A stretch of 52,694 bases of DNA from JBDSYA01 sp039925865 (GCA_039925865.1 JBDSYA010000213.1:1-52694); one strand, 5' to 3'; numbered from the stretch's first letter, positions 8,511-17,872 are shown. Translations and numbers: made by a program. The notes: generated by a model from the letters alone, not told the origin.

Positions 8511-9653
8511 CTATCTTCTTGAGTTTAACAGAGCTCCAAGGACGCTGCCGATCACCACTGATGTTGCAACATCTTTTGCAATGTTAAGACCGCTATTGTT
8601 TTGAAGATTTTTAATTGTTAATTTTTTATCCTGCTGAGTTTCGATCCCCGTTCCTTCTTCGATCTCACCGCCGTATCTAAATTTTTTATAACCCCATTTT
8701 GCAAGAAATATTCCCATGACAAAAGAAAATATGAATGCAAAGAATGGAAATTTTTCTGCAACTTCAAACATTGCAAATACTCCAAATAATGTCATGAAGA
8801 ACATGCCTGCTCCTGTCCCGGCAATTCCCATAATTGCTCTGTATAAATTATTTCCGGGAGCCTTTCCATAGCAAAGACTACCGTCTTCGCCGTCAATAAT
8901 AACCTGATAAGTTCTTTTCTCATAGCAATACCTGACAACCCACAAAGGATAGTAAATAATATCAATGTTTTCCCTGACAAGGTCATAATGTTCGAAAGAG
9001 ATATTGTCCAGATTTATTGAATTTCTTGCTGCGGAAGCAAAATTATTTTTTGCAAATTCAAAAGCTTCCTTTTCCGAAGCAATTACATTAAACATCATCC
9101 CTTCTCTTTGAAGTAATTCGAAGTCAACAGGGACAATTGTATCGCCGGTCAGATTGATTTTTTTTACTCCGAGCTCTGCTACATCACACGCAGAATAGGT
9201 TTGTTCAAAGGACTGCTGGATTTTTTTTTCCATATCAACATAATATGTAGTTGTCCTTCCGTTTGATGTGCTTGTCCTTTTCTCCTGTCCAAATACCCAG
9301 CCAACTACATCGGCTCTGACTCTCCAGTAAGGGATATATACCAGAAAAGTTTCGGCAATTTCTGAATTTGCTTTTAAACCCTTAGCTTTTGCAATCCCTG
9401 AACCCAGCCATCCAATTGCCTTTGAAACAGCATCTTCTTTCTTCAGCTTCTTTGGGACATAGTATCGCAAAGTTCCACTCTCGCCTTTGATGACAAGCAA
9501 TGCCCCGCAATATTTACAGTTAAAAGATTTTAAACCTTCCCTGATATCCAGCTCGCCGCTGCATGAAGGGCACGTTATACCTTTTATAACTTTTTCTTTT
9601 TTTAACTTAATTGCCTGGTCTGCTGTCTGTTGCTGCTCGGTGATCTCACTCAT
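8511..9653 (-). CDS. Zinc-ribbon membrane protein of SPFH cassette
   Basis: A 380-residue protein. The N-terminal zinc ribbon is CPSCSG (near residue 27) and CKYCGALL (near 47). The centre contains two aromatic strand motifs, VYIPYWRVRADVVG and IYYPLWVVRYCYEKR, each of the form Y-x-P-x-W, also found in the neighbouring gene. Two hydrophobic segments follow at about residues 280-325, ending GIFLAKWGYKKF, then a polar tail and a small glycine/alanine segment at the C-terminus. It resembles in outline B. subtilis YdjG, a zinc-ribbon membrane protein encoded beside an SPFH protein, but this is a similarity of layout, not a proven homology. Cytoplasmic zinc ribbon with membrane anchor is the likely topology. 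Confidence 0.72.
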   Translation of the reverse strand: MSEITEQQQTADQAIKLKKEKVIKGITCPSCSGELDIREGLKSFNCKYCGALLVIKGESGTLRYYVPKKLKKEDAVSKAIGWLGSGIAKAKGLKANSEIAETFLVYIPYWRVRADVVGWVFGQEKRTSTSNGRTTTYYVDMEKKIQQSFEQTYSACDVAELGVKKINLTGDTIVPVDFELLQREGMMFNVIASEKEAFEFAKNNFASAARNSINLDNISFEHYDLVRENIDIIYYPLWVVRYCYEKRTYQVIIDGEDGSLCYGKAPGNNLYRAIMGIAGTGAGMFFMTLFGVFAMFEVAEKFPFFAFIFSFVMGIFLAKWGYKKFRYGGEIEEGTGIETQQDKKLTIKNLQNNSGLNIAKDVATSVVIGSVLGALLNSRR

Positions 9654-9748
9654 TGAATAAAATAATTTTTGCTTTTGTAAATCTTAATACCGGATTTATA
9701 ATAAATCCTTTCTTACACACCCATTTATTACATTACATCCGAATAAAA

Positions 9749-10570
9749 CTAAACTTTTTTTGCGATCCAATATGCCATGATAGTTAAAGGCACAGCGGCT
9801 ACTATATAAGCAACGATCTTTATTCCCTCGCCGGCAAGCAAAATCCCTTCAAATGAATCAGTAACCATATATGCGATTACATATGAGATAAGACTTGCAA
9901 GCGCAAATATAAGTATAGCTGCGGCGAATAAAATTTTAAAAGGAGCTTCACTTTTTGCGGGCCATAAATTTGCATAGACCATTCCTGAAGATGCCTCAAC
10001 TAAAGCGGAATACTGTTCCGATTTATAATTGTAATAAAAGTGATGAAATGGAACGTGTACAAGATTAGATTCAGCAATAGACTCTTCATTAACTCCTGAT
10101 TGTGATAGCCAGCTTTTTGCAGATTCATATAATACATCCGCATCCACAAATTCCTTTGGGTTAAAATCTTTTTTTTGATAGGGTTTTAAATTCCCTGCAG
10201 GGATCTTAATGTTTTTAATTTCGGAAACAGGTGTTGAATGAGCAGGCTGTAAATGTATTTTATCTCCTGATGCATCCTTGGTTTTAAAATACCATAACGG
10301 AAAATAATAAAAATCTGACCGGGTTATCTGCGCGGTTTTATCGAGATCTTTCACATGAAAATTACTTGCCATCCACCTTCGTAAGTTTCCTTCAGCTTGT
10401 TCCTTAGTGAAATTTGAAGTTACAATATAATGGATTACAACTTTCTTTTTGTCAACATATATAGCCGAACCGCAGAATTCACATTCGAAAAATCTTTCGT
10501 CTGTAGGTATTTTATTTTCTCCGCCGCATTGAGGACAGATAATTGTTGGTGATGTAATTAGTTCAGACAA
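9749..10570 (-). CDS. Zinc-ribbon membrane protein of SPFH cassette
   Basis: A 273-residue protein. The N-terminal zinc ribbon has CPQCGGENK and CEFCGSAIY (about residues 12-15 and 30-33). A middle domain carries YYFPLWYFK and VHVPFHHFYYNYK, the same Y/V-x-P-x-W/H motif seen in the gene downstream. Two membrane segments are at about residues 207-232 and 248-270, with a short Lys tail. It follows the SPFH gene by 97 bp. The two zinc-ribbon membrane proteins look like diverged paralogues. Function unknown; partnership with the SPFH protein at the membrane is inferred. Confidence 0.7.
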   Translation of the reverse strand: MSELITSPTIICPQCGGENKIPTDERFFECEFCGSAIYVDKKKVVIHYIVTSNFTKEQAEGNLRRWMASNFHVKDLDKTAQITRSDFYYFPLWYFKTKDASGDKIHLQPAHSTPVSEIKNIKIPAGNLKPYQKKDFNPKEFVDADVLYESAKSWLSQSGVNEESIAESNLVHVPFHHFYYNYKSEQYSALVEASSGMVYANLWPAKSEAPFKILFAAAILIFALASLISYVIAYMVTDSFEGILLAGEGIKIVAYIVAAVPLTIMAYWIAKKV

Positions 10571-10667
10571 ATATTCCGGATTAAATTTCTTTAATAACTT
10601 TAAAGCAAAAATGAATATCTGTTAAAATATTATCTGGGTAATCAATTGATCGAATCTGAAGACGCGC

Positions 10668-11663
10668 TCAAAGTTTTGCAAGCAGCTCTTTTTTCTTTGC
10701 ATCAAACTCTTCCTGGGTAAGCAATCCGGTTTCTTTCATCTTACCTAATTTTTCAATAGCACTCATTATCTCATCTGCGCTCATTTTTTGGACAGGCTGC
10801 TGTTGCTGATTTCCCTGCTGTTGTTGATTTTGCATCTGCTGTCCCATTATATTTGCCATGGTCATACCTGCACCAAGTCCTACACCGGCTCCTGCAAGAC
10901 CTCCGCTTTCATTCTCTGCAGCTTTTTCTATTGCACCTGCAGTTTTAAATTTCATGTAAGCATCGAGATTTCCGACAGCCCCCATCGAACTTCTTTCGTT
11001 GATTTTTTCCTGAACTTCTTCAGGCGGTACTATCCCGACAATAATCAGATCGGTTAACTCAATGCCCATTGCATTGAAAAAGTCCGCAACTTCTGCTTTT
11101 ACACCGGTCTCTATCTGCTGATAAAATTGGCCAAGCTCAAAAACTGTCTTTAGATTTTTTCCAAGGACAGAATTTAAACGTGATACGATTGCATCTCTTA
11201 AATAATCTTCGATCTCATTGGTAGTATAAAGTCCCTGTGTTGAAACTATCTCGATCATGAATTGTCTCGGATCTTTTATCCGTAGAGAAAATTTTCCTGA
11301 AGCTCTCAGCTGTACATATGTCAGCTCTGAATCTTTAAAATTGATTGGTGACTTTGTGCCCCATTTCAGATCAATGAATTTTTTCATTGAAATAAAATAA
11401 ACCTGTGCCTGAAAAGGTGAAGTGCCGCCAAAGGGCAGGCTGATTAACTTTGATAGAAAAGGAATATTTTCTGTAGTAAGGGTATGCCTTCCGGGACCGA
11501 AGACATCTAATGCTTTCCCGTCACGATAAAAAATTGCAGATTGTGAATCCTGCACTATTAATTGTGTACCTAATCTGAAATTAGATGAACCGTCCTGCGG
11601 CTCACGATGAACCAATGCCTTACCTGTTTCATCAAAATATTGTATTACATCTATTAGAGCCAT
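10668..11663 (-). CDS. SPFH/Band 7 protein with C-terminal SHOCT domain (YdjI-like)
   Basis: A 331-residue protein. The N-terminal 230 residues have the SPFH fold pattern of the YdjI type (ALIDVIQYFDETGKALVHR, FRLGTQLIVQDSQSAIFYRDGKALDVFGPGRHTL, then IKDPRQFMIEIV). A low-complexity Gly/Gln/Met stretch covers about 250-290 (QQQQGNQQQQPVQ). A final SHOCT-like helix pair reads MSADEIMSAIEKLGKMKETGLLTQEEFDAKKKELL. There is no membrane span, as in YdjI, which is recruited to partners. It sits between the coiled-coil gene and the zinc-ribbon genes. SPFH proteins form large membrane-associated oligomers; in B. subtilis YdjI works with a PspA homologue, a zinc-ribbon protein and a TPM protein in membrane stress. 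Confidence 0.85.
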   Translation of the reverse strand: MALIDVIQYFDETGKALVHREPQDGSSNFRLGTQLIVQDSQSAIFYRDGKALDVFGPGRHTLTTENIPFLSKLISLPFGGTSPFQAQVYFISMKKFIDLKWGTKSPINFKDSELTYVQLRASGKFSLRIKDPRQFMIEIVSTQGLYTTNEIEDYLRDAIVSRLNSVLGKNLKTVFELGQFYQQIETGVKAEVADFFNAMGIELTDLIIVGIVPPEEVQEKINERSSMGAVGNLDAYMKFKTAGAIEKAAENESGGLAGAGVGLGAGMTMANIMGQQMQNQQQQGNQQQQPVQKMSADEIMSAIEKLGKMKETGLLTQEEFDAKKKELLAKL

Positions 11664-11710
11664 ATTGTTAAATTTTAAATTTTAAAAATTAAATGATAAT
11701 TGTTAACTTT

Positions 11711-12238
11711 TTATAATTGTTTCAGAAGTTGTTCCCGCTCATCAAATTTTTTTAAAAGATCATCCAGATTATTTGATATCTGAGAAATGTGATTTTTCAA
11801 TTCTTCTTTTGCATTAGCTTTTGATTCCATATCCGCAAAATCTTTATTGACATTTTCTACATAGGTCAGAAGATTAAAATCAAATTCATAAACCCTTGCA
11901 AGCTTGTCTTCTTTGACTTTTGAAATATCGAATGCTCCGCTGTAGCCTCTCGCTGCTGATTTAAACTTTGCGATGGCATTTTCATTTTTTTTCTCAAGTT
12001 TCTCAAGGTCTGAAGTCTCAAATAATTTTCCGTCCTGAGAAAGTTTAAGAATTGTATTTTTTATTTTGGTTTTATTATCCTCAAGTTTATTTGCAAGGCT
12101 GTTCCTGAGAATCGTATCAAGTTCGCGGGAGTTGTCTCTGTTAACATAGCCGTCATAGCCGGGAATGTACCTTTTGATTTTTTCAAGCCACGACTCATTT
12201 GACTTTACCTGTTCTAAATGGGAATTTAAATCACTCAT
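11711..12238 (-). CDS. Conserved coiled-coil protein with IPGY motif, first gene of SPFH cassette
   Basis: A 175-residue soluble, highly charged helical protein with no signal or membrane segment. It has IKRYIPGYDGYVNRDNSRELD near the N-terminus, AARGYSGAFDISKVKEDKLARVYEFD in the middle, and a C-terminal coiled coil. I associate the IPGYxGY...RE.D and ARGYSG.FD motifs with an unnamed family often encoded near SPFH proteins, but cannot verify that here. It occupies the position that PspA holds in ydjFGHI-like operons, so a membrane-stress scaffold is a guess from context. It is divergent from 12305 across 66 bp, where the cassette promoter should lie. Confidence 0.7.
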   Translation of the reverse strand: MSDLNSHLEQVKSNESWLEKIKRYIPGYDGYVNRDNSRELDTILRNSLANKLEDNKTKIKNTILKLSQDGKLFETSDLEKLEKKNENAIAKFKSAARGYSGAFDISKVKEDKLARVYEFDFNLLTYVENVNKDFADMESKANAKEELKNHISQISNNLDDLLKKFDEREQLLKQL

Positions 12239-12304
12239 GGATTAGTGGGTTTGATTTTTATTCTAAAAAAATTTAATTGTTAAAGAAAATTTAAAGGAGA
12301 TTTA

Positions 12305-12838
12305 ATGGCCACCGAAAAAATTTTCTTGTCTGTTCTTTTATCACTTTTCCTTATTATTCCTTCAAAGAGTAAAAATGAACAGGGCAAATATAGTGAAACC
12401 TCTTATAATTTTCTTGATACAAATATAAATATCAGGGAAGTTATTGATTATACTTTACTGCTATTGCCCGGAGAAGTAACAAAGGTAGAGAAGAAATTCA
12501 AAAAAGATATTCCTATCTGGAAAATTAATATGATCACATCTACGGGTGGATCAATTGAGGTAGAACTTTCCTGTAAAGATAAAAAGTTATTGAATCTGGA
12601 AGCTGATGAAGGTCCATTTGATTATGAGATAATTCCCGATAACGGAATGGTGTCATTTACCGCAGCTAAAAAAACTGCGGAAGAATATACCTCTCAGAAT
12701 ATTTTAAAATGGTGTCTGAAACAAAACCGTGATAAAATGGAATATAACTTCTGGCTTTTTACAAAAACCGGAAAAGCTCAGGTAAAAGTCGATGCAGAAT
12801 CAGGAGATATAGTTACAAAGACGAAAAAGAAAAAATAA
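12305..12838 (+). CDS. Secreted PepSY-like protein
   Basis: A 177-residue protein. An N-terminal signal peptide (KIFLSVLLSLFLIIPSKS) is followed by two alternating helix-strand units reading INIREVIDYTLLLLPGEVTKVEKKF...WKINMIT and FTAAKKTAEEYTSQNI...WLFTKTGKAQVKVDAESGDIV. This is the PepSY-like layout of a helix followed by a strand pair containing a K-V-D-A-x-S-G-x-I-V ending. The likely location is the periplasm. A strong Shine-Dalgarno AAAGGAGA precedes the ATG, rare in this window. It points away from the SPFH cassette. PepSY domains often inhibit proteases or bind ligands; the role here is unknown. Confidence 0.65.
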   Translation: MATEKIFLSVLLSLFLIIPSKSKNEQGKYSETSYNFLDTNINIREVIDYTLLLLPGEVTKVEKKFKKDIPIWKINMITSTGGSIEVELSCKDKKLLNLEADEGPFDYEIIPDNGMVSFTAAKKTAEEYTSQNILKWCLKQNRDKMEYNFWLFTKTGKAQVKVDAESGDIVTKTKKKK

Positions 12839-12839
12839 T

Positions 12840-12865
12840 TTCAGGTAAGCTAAATTAAACCTGAA
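12840..12865. terminator. Hairpin between convergent genes
   Basis: TTCAGGT and ACCTGAA form a perfect 7-bp stem with a 12-base loop directly after the stop of the PepSY-like gene. A second pair, CTGAGT (12872) and ACTCAG (12898), overlaps the end of the opposing gene. T-runs are poor, so termination is only a possibility. Confidence 0.35.
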
Positions 12866-12895
12866 TAAATTCTGAGTGATAATGTCGGGATAAAT

Positions 12896-14146
12896 TTACT
12901 CAGCCTTTAGCTTATAATCATATACTTTGCTTTCCTCTCCTGAAGTTACAATATATTTCACTTCGATTTTATGCTCGCCTTTTGAAAGCCTTGTCTGAAA
13001 ATCCGTTTTAGGGTGTCGCTGAGATGTCTGCATGCCGAAGTTTGCAATCTCCCCGGTATTTATGAATTCACTATTGCCGTCCATTTTATAAAAAATATTT
13101 GTTGCAAGATAATCAGTACAGATAAAGACAACCGAATATTCTCCCCCGCCCAGTGCATACATCTGTACATTGATAGGATTTTTTATCATATCACCCAGAG
13201 GTCCCGTCTTATTTAGATTTGTTTCTGTCTGAAGTGTTTTCTGTGCTTCGGTAAGCATATCAGCACTGACAAAATATTCTTTCAATTGCTTATTCGCCGG
13301 AAGAGCAATCATAGCATCGAGATATTTTACCTGCTTATCTCTGTCAAGCATCGAAGCCTGCGGCAGATTAGCATAGGAATATTCAGTGATCAGCATATAG
13401 ATTAATGGTGCTGTAGGATCACCCTCGGCATATATTTTTTCGTAACCTTTGACTCTTTCAGCTCTGTCATCCAGAACTTTTACTTTCATAATTTTAATTA
13501 GCTGATTATTTGAATATTCATCTGAAAGTTTTGTAAAATAATCAATCAGATATTCTTTTCCTTTCACATTTTTCGTAAGCTCGATGTACTGCAGATACGG
13601 ATCGATATAGTTAAGATTAAATTCAAAAAGTTTTTCAAATGCTTTTATCGCATCTTCGTTCAACCCTTTTAGTTTATACAAGACGGCGTTACTGTACCAT
13701 TCCTGTGGAGTCCTCGGACTGCTGATGATCCCGCCGTTAAGATCCACCTGCGTTATCTTTGCAGTTAAGTTGTCGAGCTTGGAATCAATTTTCTTAACAT
13801 CTCCTTTTATCTCTGTTACATCTTCGCCGATCTTCAAAACATCTGTCTGGAGTTTTGAAATAACATCAATGTTGTCAGCGAGATATCCCTGCGCAGGGCC
13901 GGCTTTTGATATTGGAATATAAATCCCCCACATTAAAGCAAATACCGCACATGAGAAAAATGCAGCCACCCATTTTTCTTTATGAATTACCTTACCTTCT
14001 TTTGATTTATAACGAAGAAGTGCTATCCCTGTTATTAATGCTCCTGCTATGGAAATAATGAGGAATATTAAACCAAAATCTGCAAATGGCTTGAGCACAT
14101 CACCGATAAAACCTCCGACAGAACCGATAAGCCCGAGTGGCAGCAA
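12896..14146 (-). CDS. Membrane-anchored coiled-coil protein with helical repeats, unknown
   Basis: A 416-residue protein. Two hydrophobic segments at about residues 22-46 and 60-80 are followed by a coiled coil at about 95-135 (VISKLQTDVLKIGEDVTEIKG...KLDNLTAKI). Next comes a TPR-like helical region (WYSNAVLYKLKGLNEDAIKAFEKLFEFN, then repeated helices to about 300). The C-terminus from about 325 is beta-rich and ends in a strand domain that could bind a ligand. The bulk after the second segment probably faces the periplasm. It lies upstream of the SPFH cassette on the same strand, with the PepSY-like gene between on the other. I do not recognise the family. Confidence 0.6.
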   Translation of the reverse strand: MLPLGLIGSVGGFIGDVLKPFADFGLIFLIISIAGALITGIALLRYKSKEGKVIHKEKWVAAFFSCAVFALMWGIYIPISKAGPAQGYLADNIDVISKLQTDVLKIGEDVTEIKGDVKKIDSKLDNLTAKITQVDLNGGIISSPRTPQEWYSNAVLYKLKGLNEDAIKAFEKLFEFNLNYIDPYLQYIELTKNVKGKEYLIDYFTKLSDEYSNNQLIKIMKVKVLDDRAERVKGYEKIYAEGDPTAPLIYMLITEYSYANLPQASMLDRDKQVKYLDAMIALPANKQLKEYFVSADMLTEAQKTLQTETNLNKTGPLGDMIKNPINVQMYALGGGEYSVVFICTDYLATNIFYKMDGNSEFINTGEIANFGMQTSQRHPKTDFQTRLSKGEHKIEVKYIVTSGEESKVYDYKLKAE

Positions 14147-14290
14147 GTGATTTTCTTAAAAGCGGTTTATACATAGTAAAATTTTTAAATTAAATATTCG
14201 AATTATCACGATGACAACTTACGATAGTTAATAGCTGTATAAAAATTTTGTTATGAAAGTTCTGTAAAATAAATAATTGTCAGAATTTAG

Positions 14291-14305
14291 AAAGGCGGTG
14301 CCTTT
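14291..14305. terminator. Small GC hairpin downstream of mutS
   Basis: AAAGGC and GCCTTT flank a GGT loop, in the 263-bp space after the mutS stop (minus strand). The loop is short and the T-run poor, so terminator function is weakly supported. Nothing else is visible in 14147-14409. Confidence 0.3.
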
Positions 14306-14409
14306 TATCAGATGCAAAAGAGTTAATCCATATTTGGTATCAAAGATTGTTATTCAAAAAAACAAATATTCTGTCAAGTGAATCTATAATGATTCTATAT
14401 TATTTCAGT

Positions 14410-17022
14410 TTATTTCAATTCATCTTTAACTTTCTTCAAAATGTTCATCGCTTCCAGTGGAGTTATATTATTCAGATCAACTTCATTCAGCATTTTCCTC
14501 ATAGCCTCGTCTTTAAATTCAGTCACAGCTGTTTCAAACATGCTTATCTGAAACTGATCCTTATGTTTCCGTTTATATTCTTTGTCTTCAAGAGAACGAA
14601 GTATTTCCTTTGCTCGCTTTGTAACAGAATCGGGCAAACCCGCCATTTGAGCTACCTGGATGCCGTAGCTGTGATCGGCAGTTCCTTCGGTTATCCTTCT
14701 GAGAAAGATTACTTTATCATTAAATTCGCGAACTTCAACTCTGTAATTTTTTATTCTGGGATAAAGATCTGCAAGCGCATTTAATTCATGATAGTGAGTT
14801 GCGAATAAAGTTTTTGCGCTGACGTTTGGATTTTCATGAAGATATTCCGTCATTGCCCATGCTATAGATATTCCGTCATATGTACTAGTTCCTCTGCCTA
14901 TCTCATCCAGCAATATAAGGCTTTTTGGAGTTGCATTATTGAGTATGTTTGCGGCTTCATGCATTTCAACTAAAAAAGTACTTTCACCTTTGGCAATATT
15001 ATCGGAAGCACCTACCCGTGTAAAAATTTTATCGACGATGCCAAGTTTCGCACTCCGGGCGGGTACGAAACATCCTATCTGTCCAAGCAAAACAATTAAA
15101 CCGACCTGTCTCAGGTAGCTTGACTTTCCGCTCATGTTTGGTCCGGTGATGATTATTATCTGATTATCTTTGGTATCGATTGATGTGTCATTTGCAATAT
15201 ACTTTTCGCCTGCCGGTAGCAGCCGTTCAATAACAGGATGACGGCCTTCTTTGATGTCAATGATATCCGATTCGTTGATCTCAGGCAAAACGTATTTATA
15301 AGCATCTGAAACTTCCGCAAAACTGATTAATGTATCTATCGTTGCAATTATCATTGCATTCTTCTGAATATTTTCTGTGTATTCCAGAATACTATTTCTC
15401 ATTTCCAGAAAAATTTTTTTTTCAAGATCATTTATTTTTTCTTCAGCATTGAGAATTTTATCTTCATAAATTTTAAGTTCATCTGTTATATATCTCTCTG
15501 CATTTACAAGGGTCTGCTTTCTAATATATTCAGGCGGTGCTTTGTCGAGATTTGCCTTGGTAATTTCAATATAATATCCAAACACATTATTGAAATCTAC
15601 TTTCAGTGAATTTATCCCTGTTCTTTTCCTCTCTTTACTCTGAAAGTTTTCGATCCAGGTTTTTCCGTTTATCAAAATATCTTTTATCTCATCGAGGTCG
15701 CTGCTGTAGCCCTTATTGATTACTCCGTAATTATCAATTCCACTGGTGAAGTTTTCATTTATACAGGATTCTATTTTTATAATGAGTTCGTTTATTTCAA
15801 TGAGATTATTGCTCAATGACTGTACTGAGGCGGAAGAAAATTTTTGAAGCATCTCCTTAATAAGGATAATTTTTTTCAAAGATATCTTTAACTGAATAAT
15901 GTCTCTTGCGACAGCCTTTCCGGTTGATACTTTTGAAAGTAATCTTTCCAGATCAGCGATAGATTTCATTTCCTCAATAACTTTTTTTCTTTCGTTCTTC
16001 CGGTCAAAGAAATCTTTCACAGAGTTCAGTCTTTTTTGGATCAGATCAATTTTTTTCAGAGGACGCGAAACCCATTTCTTTAAAAGTCTTCCGCCCATTG
16101 CTGTCTGCGTCCGGTCTAAAATGGAAATGAGAGTTCCTTCACGGCTTCCCTCAGACATTGAAGTTGTGATCTCGAGATTTCTTTTCGTTGACGGATCGAG
16201 AATAATGTAGTCTGTATAATCATAATTGTAAATTTTTTTTATGTGGATCAGATTGGATTTCTGAGTTTCATTAAGATAATTCATGACACAGCCCGCAGAA
16301 ATAATTCCTTCGCGCATATCATCAATCCCAAAACCTTTTAATGAATGTGTTCCGAAATGATTTGTAAGAACCTCTCGTGCATAGTCAGGATTAAAAACCC
16401 AGTCATCGACTTTTGTAAAAAAAAATTTATTTTTTTGCTCGTTGAAAGATGCGTCAGGATCGTAATGAAGTGCTTTAAAGACTTTCTCTTTTTCTCTTTT
16501 TGAAATTAATATTTCAGAAGGGTTGATAATATCAATCTGTTCTTCCAGTGACCTTATATGAACTTCAGATGCAGCAAACTCGCCTGTTGAAACATCACAA
16601 AATGAAAATCCGCAAATATCATCTTTAATATAAATTGCAGCCAGAAAATTGTTGGATTTGTGATCAAGTAATTTTTCCGAAAAGTTAGCTCCGGGAGTTA
16701 CAACTTCGATCACGTCGCGTTTGACAATGCCTTTTGAAAATTTCGGATCTTCAAGCTGCTCGCACACTGCAACCCTGTAACCGCTTTTGACAAGCTTAGG
16801 CAGGTAATTATCAAGCGCATGATGAGGAAATCCGGCAAGCGGAACTTCTGAAGCCGCTCCATTTGATCTTTTTGTTAAAGTAATTCCAAGGACCTTTGAT
16901 GTGATCACCGCATCTTCTTCAAAAGTTTCAAAGAAATCACCCATCCTGAACAGTAATATAGTATCGGGATATTTTTCTTTGATCTTCCGGTATTGCTTCA
17001 TTAAAGGAGTTTCGTCTTTCAT
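14410..17022 (-). CDS. mutS: DNA mismatch repair protein MutS
   Basis: An 870-residue protein of normal MutS1 length. Domain I begins with LLFRMGDFFETFEEDA, containing the Phe-x-Glu mismatch-reading motif (FFE instead of the more usual FYE). Connector, lever and clamp domains follow. The ABC-type ATPase has Walker A GPNMSGKSSYLRQVG near residue 624, Walker B LILLDEIGRGTSTYDG and FATHYHEL. MutS recognises mismatches and recruits MutL; no mutL lies in the window. There is 105 bp to the sigma-factor gene upstream on the same strand. The start is the ATG that places the conserved MKQYRKIKEKYPD helix at residues 8-20. Confidence 0.97.
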   Translation of the reverse strand: MKDETPLMKQYRKIKEKYPDTILLFRMGDFFETFEEDAVITSKVLGITLTKRSNGAASEVPLAGFPHHALDNYLPKLVKSGYRVAVCEQLEDPKFSKGIVKRDVIEVVTPGANFSEKLLDHKSNNFLAAIYIKDDICGFSFCDVSTGEFAASEVHIRSLEEQIDIINPSEILISKREKEKVFKALHYDPDASFNEQKNKFFFTKVDDWVFNPDYAREVLTNHFGTHSLKGFGIDDMREGIISAGCVMNYLNETQKSNLIHIKKIYNYDYTDYIILDPSTKRNLEITTSMSEGSREGTLISILDRTQTAMGGRLLKKWVSRPLKKIDLIQKRLNSVKDFFDRKNERKKVIEEMKSIADLERLLSKVSTGKAVARDIIQLKISLKKIILIKEMLQKFSSASVQSLSNNLIEINELIIKIESCINENFTSGIDNYGVINKGYSSDLDEIKDILINGKTWIENFQSKERKRTGINSLKVDFNNVFGYYIEITKANLDKAPPEYIRKQTLVNAERYITDELKIYEDKILNAEEKINDLEKKIFLEMRNSILEYTENIQKNAMIIATIDTLISFAEVSDAYKYVLPEINESDIIDIKEGRHPVIERLLPAGEKYIANDTSIDTKDNQIIIITGPNMSGKSSYLRQVGLIVLLGQIGCFVPARSAKLGIVDKIFTRVGASDNIAKGESTFLVEMHEAANILNNATPKSLILLDEIGRGTSTYDGISIAWAMTEYLHENPNVSAKTLFATHYHELNALADLYPRIKNYRVEVREFNDKVIFLRRITEGTADHSYGIQVAQMAGLPDSVTKRAKEILRSLEDKEYKRKHKDQFQISMFETAVTEFKDEAMRKMLNEVDLNNITPLEAMNILKKVKDELK

Positions 17023-17127
17023 GCGTTAGCAGCAGGGTTTACAAACAAGGTAAGCAAAATACAAATCTAAAATCTAAAATCACAAATTTAAAATCAATCG
17101 ATTCTCATATCTGAGATCGAAAATTGT

Positions 17128-17739
17128 TCAATAATTTTTTATTTTCTCTTTAAGGTATTTATTAAGGAGTTCTCTACCGCGGAATATATGAGCCTTTATA
17201 GTGCCAAGAGGCAGCTTCATTTTTTTTGCAATTTCTTCGTACTCAAGTTCTTTCTTGTGCCTTAAAACAATTACATCCCTGTATTTTTTCGGAAGAGATC
17301 TGATGGCTTCATCAAGAATTTCTTTCATTTGGTTATTCATGATCTGCTTATCCGGTTTATTTTCATGATCCGGGATCTCAAATCTATATTCACTGTCATC
17401 AGACTCAATGTCCTTATCAATGGAAAATGTTGCAAGTCTTTTTTTTCTTAAATAATCAATTGCGTTATTTGTTGCGATCTTAAAAAGCCATGTGGAGAAA
17501 GAGAATTGCTTGTCAAAATTATGTAGAGAATTAAATGCTTTTATGAATGCCTCCTGAGTAAGATCTTCCACATCTTCTTTTTTTGAGATCATCCGGTAAA
17601 CAAGATTGTAAATAAGCTGGTAATATTTTTTCATCAGCTTTTCATATGAGGCTTGTTTGCCTGAAAGGGCATCTTCGATTAGAATAATATCATCGGCTTT
17701 TGATTTACTGTAAAACTTAACGGGATTTTCGATTTTCAT
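17128..17739 (-). CDS. ECF RNA polymerase sigma factor (RpoE-like)
   Basis: A 203-residue sigma-70 family protein with only regions 2 and 4. Region 2 includes EDVEDLTQEAFIKAFNSL and FSFSTWLFKIATNNAIDYLRK (about residues 60-105). Region 4 has LPKKYRDVIVLRHKKELEYEEIA and the recognition helix PLGTIKAHIFRGRELL near the C-terminus. A polar linker with many acidic residues joins them. No anti-sigma factor is adjacent: mutS lies downstream, and upstream is the divergent rlmN-adk gene 133 bp away. It probably directs an extracytoplasmic stress or housekeeping regulon; the signal cannot be read from the window. Confidence 0.9.
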   Translation of the reverse strand: MKIENPVKFYSKSKADDIILIEDALSGKQASYEKLMKKYYQLIYNLVYRMISKKEDVEDLTQEAFIKAFNSLHNFDKQFSFSTWLFKIATNNAIDYLRKKRLATFSIDKDIESDDSEYRFEIPDHENKPDKQIMNNQMKEILDEAIRSLPKKYRDVIVLRHKKELEYEEIAKKMKLPLGTIKAHIFRGRELLNKYLKEKIKNY

Positions 17740-17872
17740 TAATTACTGAGGGGGTTGTGGGGTCTACAAAAATTAACATTAGGTTCAGCAAAAATTACAT
17801 CTATTAGAAACGAATATCAATAAAGAAATATGCATTTGACGTTCATGTTTTATTTTTTACTTTATTAAAGTT

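Noticed and set aside
14347..14784. 145-residue plus-strand frame opposite mutS
   Set aside because: It is antisense to the conserved C-terminus of mutS, Phe-rich, and has no family features; a shadow frame.
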